64,000 nt of DNA from Lamellibrachia satsuma (taxonomy: Eukaryota; Annelida; Polychaeta; Sabellida; Siboglinidae), in assembly GCA_033239005.1 (NCBI GenBank), contig BSQZ01000015.1:8195001-8259000 (forward strand). The letters run 5' to 3'. The translations under genes were made by a program, and so were the position numbers. Below, one piece after another: positions 1-10,773 of this stretch (its first letter is position 1; each line of letters opens with the position of its first letter). The notes under the pieces were generated by a model that was not told where the DNA came from, ran no database searches, and worked only from the letters and a program-made list of their open reading frames with translations.

Positions 1-235
1 AATGGCAAACAAAAACAGGTCGTTACAATGGAAACATTGTCAGAGCAGTTCCACGGTGTCGGACTTACATTTTGGACACTAGCCATGCACTGCATGCTGG
101 GATAGAAAGTACCACAACGTTTTACTGCCATATATTATAGGAACCAACTATGACACTATTGTCATATATATATAGTTTCTTCCATCCTATGGTAATTCTT
201 GATATACAGTGAAAAACTTGCATGCATACATGATA

Positions 236-546
236 AGTAACCAGAAAGTGCTTATTGCCTCTAGCTTATATGCAGTGCAACTGATGAGTATTGGTTACTG
301 AGAAAAAACTTGACATTTACTCCCAGATTTCGTAGTACAGCCAGAACCAAAAAGGCTACTGTTGTAGTTGTGCAGCCTTTTCGACTTCAAATGTAGCACC
401 AAACTGCTCACATGACCATTCCACCTATTCCATCTACAAAGCCCTTGTCATGTGATGTTGCTAAAAAATTCCAGCTGAACGTCATGTAATTCTTCTTCCC
501 ACACATGGAGGCTTGAGAATAAGAATCTCTGTTTTAGGGGAGATAT
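236..546. repeat. 311-bp direct repeat, copy A
   Basis: This segment recurs at 1092-1402 with about four substitutions and no length change. It has no obvious coding content. The two copies bracket a 545-bp insert rich in ATCGATTAAATC motifs. The ends are not TG...CA, so it does not look like an LTR; a tandem duplication around an insertion is more likely. Confidence 0.85.
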
Positions 547-1091
547 AATTTTTTCGAAAAAATCGATTAAATCGGATTTTTTCGATTAAATCGGATTTTT
601 TCGATTAAATCGATTTATTTGATTTTTTTAACATTCTCGACAAATCTTATAAGAAATAATATGTAGTTCTGAAAATAAATAAATATGTGGAATATCATAA
701 TATACCCAATGGGCGGAACATTTCATTCCTAGCCTTTCTAAAGAATTAAAACAAAGTTGTTATGTACAAATTTAAACTTTATTAAAAAATATGTATGGCT
801 TCACCGTGAAGCCACATATCAACTGATTAAATCAAAGCATGCAATTAGCTGCAGTCAGTTGGTCCTTTGCAGGTGACAATACAGATAAAGGTATGCCTCT
901 CTGCCCTCTTTCCATTCAGTCAAAGTCATGCCACGGTGATCACATAATCTGGAAAAAAATCGAAAAAAATCAATATCTTGATTTTTTCATATTGATTTAA
1001 TCGATGATTTAATCAATTTGATTAAATCAACGCCAACTCTGGCATCGTCACTAATTATAACTTATGTTAAGTCCCATGAATCAGATGTATC
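547..1091. mobile_element. hAT-like non-autonomous element (probable)
   Basis: Both edges carry runs of the type TCGATTAAATCGGATT, and the right edge reads GATTAAATCAACGCCAACTC. Sub-terminal GATTTAAATC motifs like these are typical of BED-type hAT elements, and a related tip is seen at 38524-38665. There is no transposase. The exact ends and the target duplication are not resolved because the insert sits between long direct repeats. Confidence 0.45.
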
Positions 1092-1402
1092 AGTAACCAG
1101 AAAGTGCTTATTGCCTCTAGCTTATATGCAGTGCAACTGATGAGTATTGGTTACTGAGAAAAAACTTGACATTTTCTACCAGATTTCATAGTACAGCCAG
1201 AACCAAAAAGGCTACTGTTGTAGTTGTGCAGCCTTTTCGACTTCAAATGTAGCACCAAACTGCTCACATGACCATTCCACCTATTCCATCTACAAAGCCC
1301 TTGTCATGTGATGTTGCTAAAAAATTCCAGCTGAACGTCATGTAATTCTTCTTCCCACACATGGAGGCGTGAGAATAAGAATCTCTGTTTTAGGGGAGAT
1401 AT
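1092..1402. repeat. 311-bp direct repeat, copy B
   Basis: This is the second copy of the segment at 236-546, nearly identical (about 98-99%). The near identity means the duplication is recent relative to the decayed elements elsewhere in the window. The stretch from 1403 to 1667 that follows holds nothing I recognise. Confidence 0.85.
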
Positions 1403-1667
1403 GACTGCTGGCTGATGATAATGTAAAGCTTTCAATTGGTTCTTGCTGCTTCTGACAAACCCATTTACTAGGTTTTTAATGTCTGATTCAATGGTCTTTT
1501 GTTGTACTTCATATGTATTTGGGCTTAGTCGGTGTAATTAGTTCCAAATGTTGTGCTTATCCAATTATATGGATAAAGAATGGCTATGATATTGATAATG
1601 TTTATTAACATCACACATAAATTGTACAAACACTTATATTCTGTTTCAAAAATCTAACCTTATCAGC

Positions 1668-1793
1668 ATGGTGTTAGACATATGGTGTGTTGAACATATG
1701 GGGTGTCGGACGTACGGAGTGTTGGACGTACGGGGTGTCGGATGTACGGGGTGTCGGACGTATGGGGTGTCGGACGTATGGGGTGTCGGACGT
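1668..1793. repeat. 16-bp minisatellite, about 8 copies
   Basis: The unit ATGGGGTGTCGGACGT is repeated head to tail. The first two copies are diverged and the last four nearly perfect. Open frames on both strands here are by-products of the repeat. Confidence 0.9.
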
Positions 1794-2560
1794 ACATTTT
1801 TGCATCTGTCCAACACCACAACTGCTGGTTAACTATTGCATAATCAATAAACATGTTGATTTTGTTTGAACAAACGTATAAAATTAACATTATATCTCAG
1901 CTAATAAAATCTTGCAACCATCCAACATCAGTGCCACTTTTTTGGTGTCAGATGTACATGAGTAACATACTCATTACTAATTTAATTAAAAATCAGTTTA
2001 AAATAGACCTAATATTATTTACCTAATATCATGTAAATTAACTAAGTATATGCCTGGGATTAAACTCCACACAAATATTATATGCCTACTTATAAATTAA
2101 AGTAGATATAGTGAAAAAAAATTGTATGGAATTTGTCATAAAATATTTTTGCTATCATTGTCATGTCAGTAGTTGCATTATAAATGATTACATTACATAT
2201 GTTGAAAATGGATTAATATGATATCTGAAACTATTGAATATTACCTTTCAAATGATACAACTATTGCCCCATTTGAACTGGTTTCTAAAAATTACATGTT
2301 GGTTTACCTGCATTTCCAAGAAGTCTGGGATTTCCAAAAGGGCTGTTTTTTAAAGGACGTTTCGATGTTCAGTTCAATATTTCCGAGCATGTTATGAAGG
2401 AAAAAAATCAACTGGCATGTTAGCCACCCCAGCTACCTTAACAACCCTAGTGACAAGGAGGTTAAGAGGATTTCAAATTTGATTTTTTTTTATTGAATGG
2501 GTATGAAAATATTGATAAAATTGTTTTCCACTAAAGAAAGATAAAAGAACTCGAAGACAT
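1794..2560. other. AT-rich stretch, nothing recognised
   Basis: No coding similarity, splice-supported exon, RNA gene or repeat boundary was seen. If the stathmin gene continues upstream, this is intron. Confidence 0.5.
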
Positions 2561-2800
2561 TAGATATCAGGAAGTACTCATTCTCACGGAGGACAATAAA
2601 TTAATGGAACAAATTACCGATTGTGTAAAGGCTAGCAGTATGAATGTTTAAAAAAATTGACAAATATGTCAGAAGGGCATGTTAGACATTGATGAAAAAG
2701 TATGGTGGGATTCTTTATAAGCCAATTGCTTCCTTGTCCACTTACCATCTTGGTTTTTTGCTTTGTATGGCAATCTTGTTAAATTAATGTTATCCAAATG
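2560..2800 (+). mobile_element. 5'-truncated LINE 3' end
   Basis: This piece parallels the last 230 bp of the LINE fragment at 16046-16965. Both share the decayed coding end (a Y-x-E-V-L-I-L-T-E-D-N-K-L-M-E-Q-like version of the region ending in a stop), the phrase GGCTTCCTTGTCCACTT and the terminal TATGGCAATCTTGTTAAA. It is a dead 5'-truncated insertion of the same family, lying in intron sequence just upstream of the stathmin exon. Confidence 0.75.
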
Positions 2801-2814
2801 ATCCAATGTGTTGG

Positions 2815-3108
2815 ATCTGTGTCATTGTTAAACACATCCAGGATGTGCTGAATGTCATTGTATATGTCAGTGTCATTGCGTCCGTGTCATTGTATCTGCA
2901 TCATTGTGTCCATGCCACTGTCTGCATCATTATGTTTGTGTCATTGTGTCTGTGCCATCATGTCTGTGTCGTCGTGATTGTGTCTTGAGTCATCATGTCC
3001 GCGTCATTGTGTCTTGAGTCATTGTTTCTGTATCATGCCCCTATCATTGTGTCTGCATCATGTCTGTACCATTCTGTCCGTGTCATTGTGTCTGTGACAT
3101 TGTGTTGC
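2815..3108. repeat. Degenerate TGTCATTGTGTCTG minisatellite abutting the stathmin exon
   Basis: Imperfect 12-15 bp units of the form GTCATTGTGTCTGTG run to within a few bases of the splice acceptor of the exon at 3111. At its left edge (about 2832-2849) the array contains ACACATCCAGGATGTGCT, an 18-bp exact copy of the beginning of that exon. The array therefore lies between two copies of the exon edge. Confidence 0.8.
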
Positions 3109-3110
3109 AG

Positions 3111-3251
3111 GAGAAACACATCCAGGATGTGCTAGAGGTGAACAAACAGTTCAGTAAGTCAACAGAGCAGAAACTGATCCAGAAGATGGAGGCGACATTG
3201 AAGAACCGTGAGGACCAGTTCCAGCAGCTCATGGAGCGACTCAAAGAGCAT
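3111..3251 (+). CDS. Stathmin-family protein, penultimate coding exon
   Basis: The exon is 141 bp and encodes 47 residues in phase 0, from E-K-H-I-Q-D-V-L to E-R-L-K-E-H. It matches the stathmin-like domain helix: the blocks F-S-K-x-x-E-x-K-L, K-M-E-A and N-R-E-x-Q in the same order and spacing as vertebrate stathmin. Stathmins bind two alpha/beta-tubulin heterodimers in the cytosol and promote microtubule disassembly. The acceptor TGTGTTGCAG precedes 3111 and a donor GTGAGT follows 3251. The 5' exons are not visible and probably lie before the window. An open frame running through the donor to a stop is intron read-through. Confidence 0.88.
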
Positions 3252-4661
3252 GTGAGTGGAGGGTATTGGCTGTGAATGACACTTGGCAGCAGCTTGTGTA
3301 AAGTATGTTCACTCAGATAATCTGGTTGGCAACTGGCATCGTCAGCCATCTATGTGAATAGTGAATTTTTTCATTTGTAACTTGCACTTCATTCATAGCT
3401 CTACTACTTCCAGACCCATTACAATTGCACACCTGCAAACATTTTATAAGCAAATGTTGACTGACGTTTTATAAACAGAAAATAATTGCCCCTGAATATG
3501 ACCAGAAATTGTACCTGCTTGCAATGAAAGTCATGAATGTGAAGTAGCGTCTAATTAGTCTGATGATGCCTTGGCACCAGTTGTCTGTACACACAGGTTG
3601 TTCAGTTCATCATGTTTAGATCACTGGCGCCTGCTAGGTTCATACCATCTGCACTAGATATTGATTTCTATGTCACACACAAATTTTAGCAGACCATGCT
3701 ACCATTAGGGCTATTGATTAATTATGCACTAGGCCTTTTCTATTTCTCATCACAGTGTCAGATATTTGTAATTCATGATATTGATGATATATATTCTACC
3801 AACCTAAAAGTGTGGTCAAGTTTTCAGTTCAGTGAGTTGCTTGCACCTGCGTCATCTGTCAGAGGCCTTCAACGACTAGACATTCATTTCTTTTTAGAAA
3901 TCTCCATTGTATAGTATTGTACAGACACATTATTGCAAGTGAAAAGCTTTTGGATTGATCTTGAGAGTGTGGCACTTGTACTTTTCTACGTTTTTATTTT
4001 GGGAAGGTGGCAATTGTCGTCTTCTTGGTTTGATCATGAAAAGTGTGGCACTTGTACTCTTCTGGGTTTGATCCTGGGGAGGATGTCACTCGTACTCTTC
4101 TGGGTTTGATCCTGGGGAGGATGTCACTCGTACTCTTCTGGGTTTGATCCTGGGGAGGATGTCACTCATACTCTTCTGGGTTTGATCCTGGGGAGGATGT
4201 CACTTGTACTCTTCTGGGTTTGATCCTGGGGAGGATGTCACTCGTACTCTTCTGGGTTTGATCCTGGGGAGGATGTCACTCGTACTCTTCTGGGTTTGAT
4301 CCTGGGGAGGATGTCACTCGTACTCTTCTGGGTTTGATCGTGGGGAGGATGTCACTCGTACTCTTCTGGGTTTGATCGTGGGGAGGATGTCACTCGTACT
4401 CTTCTGGGTTTGATCGTGGGGAGGATGTCACTCGTACTCTTCTGGGTTTGATCCTGGGGAGGATGTCACTCGTACTCTTCTGGGTTTGATCCTGGGGAGG
4501 ATGTCACTCATACTCTTCTGGGTTTGATCCTGGGGAGGTGGCACTTGTTCTCTTCTAGGTGTGACCATGGAGTGAAATGTTCTGACCCATAATACATGCT
4601 AGGAGTAAGAAGTATGCCTATATACATGGCTGTTTGGTGAGGTTGTGTACTGTGTTGACAG
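3252..4661 (+). other. Stathmin intron
   Basis: This intron is bounded by GTGAGT and TTGACAG and joins two phase-0 exons. It has a 38-bp minisatellite in its 3' half. The first 700 bp show nothing else recognisable. Confidence 0.8.
3957..4556. repeat. 38-bp minisatellite in the stathmin intron
   Basis: The unit begins CTCGTACTCTTCTGGGTTTG and ends GGGGAGGATGTCA. About 13 near-identical copies lie between 4043 and 4545, with three or so diverged copies before them. Variants differ at single sites (GATCCTG versus GATCGTG, CTCGTACT versus CTCATACT), which suggests expansion of variant blocks. Confidence 0.93.
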
Positions 4662-4748
4662 GAGAAGCATGTGAGTGAGGTGCGACAGAAGAAGCCACCA
4701 AGCAATGGAAACACCAGCAATGGCTGCATCGAAGAGCAGACTGGCTAG
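4662..4748 (+). CDS. Stathmin-family protein, last coding exon
   Basis: The exon is 28 codons plus TAG. It begins E-K-H-V-S-E-V-R-Q-K-K, which aligns with the last stathmin exon (D-K-H-I-E-E-V-R-K-N-K in vertebrates), and ends in a short polar tail, as in the family. The acceptor TGTGTTGACAG directly precedes it, and both neighbouring junctions are phase 0. Joined to 3111-3251 it gives 75 continuous residues of the tubulin-binding helix. Confidence 0.88.
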   Translation, partial: EKHVSEVRQKKPPSNGNTSNGCIEEQTG

Positions 4749-6690
4749 ACCAGCTGTCACCAGCCAACAGACACGGACATCCCCCAGCATACACCCACGT
4801 CCTGTAACTTTTCTGAAATTGCCTGTATGCGCAGGTGAAGGCAACAAACATAGCAGTGTAGTAGCTTCCGTCAGTCCCTACCACTGACAGACAGTGGAGA
4901 GGAGTTCAGGCATAATATTTTCTGTGGAGATGTTTGTATTGTAAACCATGTTTGTATTGTAAAGCCAAAGCCCTCCAACATATTGTTTAGTTGTCATTTT
5001 CTGGTTTGTATAGAAGTCTTGCATGCATTTATCCCTTTTCCTATTCTAGTTTAGATACATAACATGTACTGTGTTTATGTTCGGGCTTGTGGCATCATCA
5101 CACGACAGTGTCAGTTGGTGTCTCACTGCTATAGCTATCAATCATGCAGTAAAGGAAGCAATGCTAATCTCAAGTGGTCATGTTATCTTACAAAGCAACT
5201 CTTTGTCAGTAGTTAAGTGTTCAATGTCCGTCTAGTTAATGTTGCAGCATAAAATTAGCAGCTAAGTTAGTACATGTTCTTGTTTTGATACATTTTGTTT
5301 ACATTATTTTATACTATTGAAACCATTGTGCTATTCAACTGCCAGTATTATATTATTGATGATGCATTTATTAAAGTCAGACTTAGTTGAGCATTTTCCA
5401 GTAGCATATGATGTGGAGGAAATGTGTTTGTAACAATGTGTTCAAAGATTATGCAGTATTGATTTGGTCACAATTATGGAAGCCATTATTTGACAATTAT
5501 TTGTATATCCTCAGTTTTTGTATGTCACATGTGCCTCAGGTGTCTGCCAGTTGTGGTCAAGGTAACTAATTTTGGTTAGCTATGATTGTCAATGTCGTTA
5601 TGTAGTTTTTTTACGTTTCTGTAAACCATTATCTGCCACCCTGACATATTCAGCGTGAGAATAAAGGTAACTGATTTGCAGCTAGTATTGTGTTGTTCCA
5701 TAAACTCCAGAAATTAGGAAAGACAAGAATCCCTTTGCATCTGCTAGGTAGCCTCAAAGTTATTGGTTTTTATGGATAGTAGAAGTAGTTAATTGCACCT
5801 TCTATTTGCTTTATCAAGTCTATGTCATGGTCTTATGATTTGGCATATGATACAGGTGTATATTATAAGACCCCTGGAGTTTATATAGGTGTATAGTATA
5901 GACCATCGGATCCTGGCAGAGAAGGGTGCCCAGTTTCCCAAAACGACGCTAGATGGCAGGACTTCAAGTTGTCCAAATTTCTACAGGATTCACGCGCGCA
6001 CATATACACACAGTTCCTTTTATAAGGCCACTCATTCTGCAAAGGTGCAATGGCCTCATAAGAGAATATTGTACACTTGTTGGGTTATTGATCTGCATCA
6101 AAGCAACTACACCATTCGTCTTCCCTACCATATCGAAGCCAAACAGAAACGGATCTTCTGTTTTATGGATAAAGTGCTTAACTGTCCTTTGTTTAATACG
6201 TCGCAGGCCTCGTCACAGCTGGAAAAAGCCTTTCGCATTACGAACATGTTTGAGGCGTTTTGTTACATGTCTCCATAACCACATCACTGTGATTCTCATC
6301 AGTGTCGAGATGGGTTACTTCATGGCAGTGGCTTTTCAGTGCGATATTCTGCTTTTCACAGAGAATAAGCATCTTTACTATGGATTATATATGCAGCTTA
6401 AGGCGATTGCCTCTTACACTGGTTTCCAAGCCTAACAACAGCTGCTAACCAGTGGAAATTCACTGAACAATGCACTGATAACAAGAATCTATGTGTTTAG
6501 TAATAAATACTACCTATGAAAATTAGGCAGGATAGGGGAGCAAATCAGAACAACTGGGGGACAAATTCTAATTAATTGTAGCATTGCCTAGTTAGAAATG
6601 TTCTCATCTGAGGAGCATGTGCAGGACTACGCCACCTCTTGGTGTCTCGACAACCAATTCTGACTTGATGAAAACGATCCAGCTGAAATA
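4749..6690 (+). other. Probable stathmin 3' UTR and intergenic sequence
   Basis: The first kilobase is a plausible 3' UTR, with a polyadenylation-like AATAAA near 5660. Two overlapping open frames at 5889-6435 have no recognisable domain and overlap in different frames, so I do not call a gene. Nothing else was identified. Confidence 0.4.
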
Positions 6691-6696
6691 GAGGGA

Positions 6697-8500
6697 CCAG
6701 ACCTGGGGCCGAGTACATTTTCATGAGTAGGAGTACATTGCTAAAAGCTGAGTACGAATATGAGTACAAGTACATTCTCATGAGTACGAGTACATATTTT
6801 ATAAATATTAAATAATAATGTATTTTAAACTAAAAATTATTAATTTATATAACTCGGCAACAAGTGAATATGCAATAAAAAACCTCTATGTCATCAACAA
6901 TAACATTAACTTAAAGTAAAACAAAACAACCAACAGGAGGATTTGTTACCTGACAACACACTGGCTACGTTTCTTTGTTTAGCATTTCTCTTATTTCTGC
7001 TCTCTCAGATCCATACTAGCATGTCTCATGGCTTCATGAGACACACTGCATATCTCCTGGCTTCACTGATCCCACACTGAGTTCATTGTTATGAAGCACT
7101 TGAGTAATTGTTAGCAAACTGCAATCGGTGGTCAGTCAGGATTCCTCCACATCTGGAGTCCTCAAATGTTACCTACCATAGTACATAGTCTCAAGACTCT
7201 TGACCACATGTCTGGACAGCGGATATGGTCTAATCAATTAATTAAATAAGGATCATCTTAAATTAATCACTGTCACAGATTTTGTCGCATTTTTTCTTTT
7301 AGGATAGTTGTAACAGACTGTACAATAGGGAAGTTATCCATAGACCCATACAATATAATTATGGTTTATCGCAATATATATAATATATTATTTATACTTG
7401 AAGACAAATGAATGCCTACCCCTACAAACAAATGGGAATCCCAAACATACAGTTACCTTTACAAACCCCTTCATTTTACAAACATACAGACATGGTATGA
7501 CTAATAAAATCAGTTTTTGTTTGGAGTCCCTTCTTAACTGTTATTTAACCATTCATAAACCACATGCTTTGATATAATACCCATTAAACCAATATCTCTG
7601 TAGTTAGTCTACCAGTGACTAAACATTCTCCCCCCAAAAAAAACCCATGTACATCATTTGAAGGGGTAGAGGTGAAAAGATTTGTCCAAATTGCAACAAA
7701 GGTGATGTGTGGCAATTTGAATAGTTTGTCCTTGTTTTGAATAAAGACCACATGAGACCAATTTACATACTTATGCATCAGTTCAGTTTGTCTTCTTTTG
7801 GTGCACAAAGGCAGTGTTGCAATTTACTTATATTAGAAGTTTGCAACTGATATGTTCTGATCTTAGACTACTGGTTGTTGAGAGGGTTAATACATGCAAA
7901 TACAACAGGCTCAAAACCCCCTTTGTACTTTCTAGCCAGATTGCTGCCACCAGATTATACTGGTGCAGGAGGCAGTCTGACTTGAGTCACCTTACTTCTT
8001 CCACAGGGGAAGCCTCAGCTGGCAGTTCTTAGCAGTTAGCACTGTCAGCCAGTGCCAAGGGGCATGGTCTCCTGACTGCATTAAAGGCATGTAATGGCTA
8101 ACTGCATGGTGGGTCAACTGATGAATGGTTCTTTATGGACATCCTGGTGGCTTAATTAAACAAACAGATTATGGCCTGAACTAGTTGCCTACAACTGTTT
8201 GCTTAACAGGGTGTTTATGACTGGGAAAATATGCTGCCTGTTGCCTTTTTTTGGGTATCATAGTCATGGTTATTGGTTATTGGAGAATTGGGGTGTACTA
8301 TGTGTAGGGATGTTAGGGGGTGTAATCAATAAGAAATAACAAAGTATTTAAAAGAAATAGTTGAACATTTAAATACTTCAGGAAAGTTTAATTTTGTTAA
8401 CTACAAATTAATTTTTATAGCCTATATTTAGAAAGTACTCAGATGTACTCGTAATGTACTCATAAAATCTGAGTACGAGTACATGACCCATAAGTTAGGG
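6697..8500. mobile_element. hAT-like non-autonomous element, copy 1
   Basis: The left tip CAGACCTGGGGCCGAGTAC is followed by repeated GAGTAC motifs. The right end (8430-8498) carries the inverted series AAAGTACTCAGATGTACTCG to GAGTACATGACCCATAAG. The interior between roughly 6830 and 8498 is the reverse complement of much of 27650-29925, so two copies of one family lie inverted about 20 kb apart. No intact transposase is present; the short frames inside have no domain. Confidence 0.7.
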
Positions 8501-9087
8501 GACACCCCCTGGATCCGCTCATGAGACCCCTGGCCACTGAAGCTACTTAATGGAGTATTGATGGTTTTGCATTGTAACAGTATTTTGATATGATGTCATG
8601 ACAAAAACTTTAGTGCATATTATTTTCTTCATGAAACCCAATTTTCCTTGAACAAATTATATGTGCTAATGTAATTAATAGATCTACGTACAGTATTGGC
8701 CCATTACTTTTGCTGAATTATCGCTTTTGCTACACATTACTGAAACATGATGTGCCCATTTGCCATTCTGTCAACTCGTATGACAATCACCTGGAGTGAC
8801 CAAATAAATACCACTAATTTTATGGTGGTCAGAGAACAGAATTTGAACCACAGTTATATCTGGCTAGAAAATTAATGTTGTATTCTGGACGCTGACCAGA
8901 TTTGTTGCCTATCTAGACAACTACTCTTGCCGAAATTGCATATGAATTGATGGCATCCAAGATTTCGCAAATGAGGACTGGAAAACAGAGGCAAAAGTAT
9001 GAGACATCCTAAAAAACAAGATGCATCTCAATGACAAGAAAATAGAAATCGAGAGAGCGCATCGGATTGACAAACCTGATATAAACT

Positions 9088-9096
9088 GCCCCAAAC
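9088..9096. repeat. 9-bp target duplication of the MULE at 9097-9896
   Basis: GCCCCAAAC here is repeated at 9897-9905, directly after the TTTACC terminus. It falls inside LINE ORF1 coding sequence, which continues on the other side. Confidence 0.75.
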
Positions 9097-9896
9097 GAGC
9101 AGAATCCAGGACAAAACCCCACTCGGACATAACCCCACTCAGACAAAACCCCACTTTTATTTTTTTAGAAGTAATGAAAATTTTAAAAATTAGGTAAAAA
9201 TAAATAATATTTTGAAATGAAGTAACTATATTTCTGCTTGCACTTCAAAAGGAATTGTTTTCAAATGTAAATTTGGTCCTATTAGATGTTTAATATAGCC
9301 ATAAATTAAGTGGATGTTTCTCTGTTGTACTTGGTGATGTACGTAATGGGATCATCCCTGACAGCAGTTGAGGGAAGTCAGTAGAATTGGCTTCTTCTAA
9401 CTGCTACATCAGAGCTAAATGGTTCAAGGGGGATAATAATGCTACATGACCAGCATGGTGAACCACCAGTCAAGGGAACGCGGCGCCACACAGTTCAGCT
9501 CCAGACGAAGCTTGACAATCTGTGTACTGCCCGTCGTGATGGCACCAAGTCAATTCCCGATACACTGAGGGGCATTGGACACTGTGTGAGATGGAAGTAG
9601 TTTAATGTAGTTTTCATGATAACAATATGTGAGGTAGTAGTTTAATGTAGTTTTCATAGTTGCATATTTTTCAATGTTGTATGGTGATACATTGACATTA
9701 ATAAAACAGAAAATAACAAATATTGTTGTCTTTGAATCTATATGCAGTAGGCCAAAAGGGGTTTTGTCTGAGTGGGGTTGAGTGGGGTTATGTCCGAGTG
9801 GGGTTTTGTCCAAGTAGGGTTTGGTCCAAGTGGGGTTATGTCCAGTGGGGTTATGTCTGAGTGGGGTTTTGTCCAGTGGGGTTATGTCCGTTTACC
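9097..9896 (+). mobile_element. MULE-derived internal-deletion element
   Basis: The right end is an array of AGTGGGGTTTTGTCC / AGTGGGGTTATGTCC units ending in GTCCGTTTACC. The left end begins near GAATCCAGGACAAAACCCC, the inverted form. The interior keeps sequence matching both edges of the full-length element at 10279-12800, including the transposase C-terminus (L-C-T-A-R-R-D-G-T-K-S-I-P-D-T-L-R-G-I-G, ending about 9600). It is a short derivative of the same family. Confidence 0.85.
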
Positions 9897-10773
9897 GCCC
9901 CAAACAGAGGCCAATGATCATAAAACTTCTCCACTTCAAAGACCATGAGGAGATAATCCAGAATGCAAAATCCCTTAAAGGCAACAACCTATTTATCCAA
10001 GAGATGTTCTCGGATAGAGTCGAGCAGAGGATATGCGAACTGTGGCCCATAGTGTTCGAAGAGTGACGCAACGGGAAGATCATTGCTTGAATTAAATGAA
10101 CAGACAACTGAATTCAACCTGATAAAAAACTTTTACAATACAATTAATGTAGACTGTTCTTACTATAGAGAATTGCAATTTGGTTTCAAATAAAAAAACA
10201 TTTAAGTCATCATTAGCCATAATTCACTTCAATGCAAGAAGCTTAAACGCAAACTTTGAAAATATTAAAGATTATTTGGATCCATAGCAAAACCCCACTC
10301 ACTAATCAGAATTCTGGACAATACCCCACTCTGAATTTTTTTTAAGAAATAGTAAAAATAATAAGAATTTGTTTTAAATAATAATTAATTTTATGAATTA
10401 AAGTAAATACATTTCTGATTGCACTTCAAAGGAATGGTTTTGAAGTACAATTTTTATTGCTGTTGTTTGCTTAATGAAGCCATTGATAACACACTTTAGG
10501 GGGATCACAGCATGTGACAGGGAAGCCATACAGTAGTAGATGGCTTCCCTTAACTGATAGTTACAAGCCAAACTAATTATATAGGGATCAAGGGGATCAT
10601 CCTTGACAGCATGTGACAGAGAAGCCATACAGTAGTAGATGGCTTCCCTTAATTTCTAGTTACATAACAGCTAAACTGCATATAAGGGCACCAGAAAACT
10701 GGAACATTAATTATTCTCTGATAACTCTCTCTCTCTCTCTGATATAATACAAAGTTGATAATATACCTACAAC

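Noticed and set aside
236..1402. Small LTR (TRIM-like) retrotransposon with 311-bp LTRs
   Set aside because: The repeat ends lack TG/CA, there is no primer site or purine tract, and the insert looks like a hAT.
5889..6435. Two overlapping open frames of 129 and 160 codons
   Set aside because: They overlap in different frames, show no domain and no splice support, and lie in probable 3' UTR or intergenic DNA.
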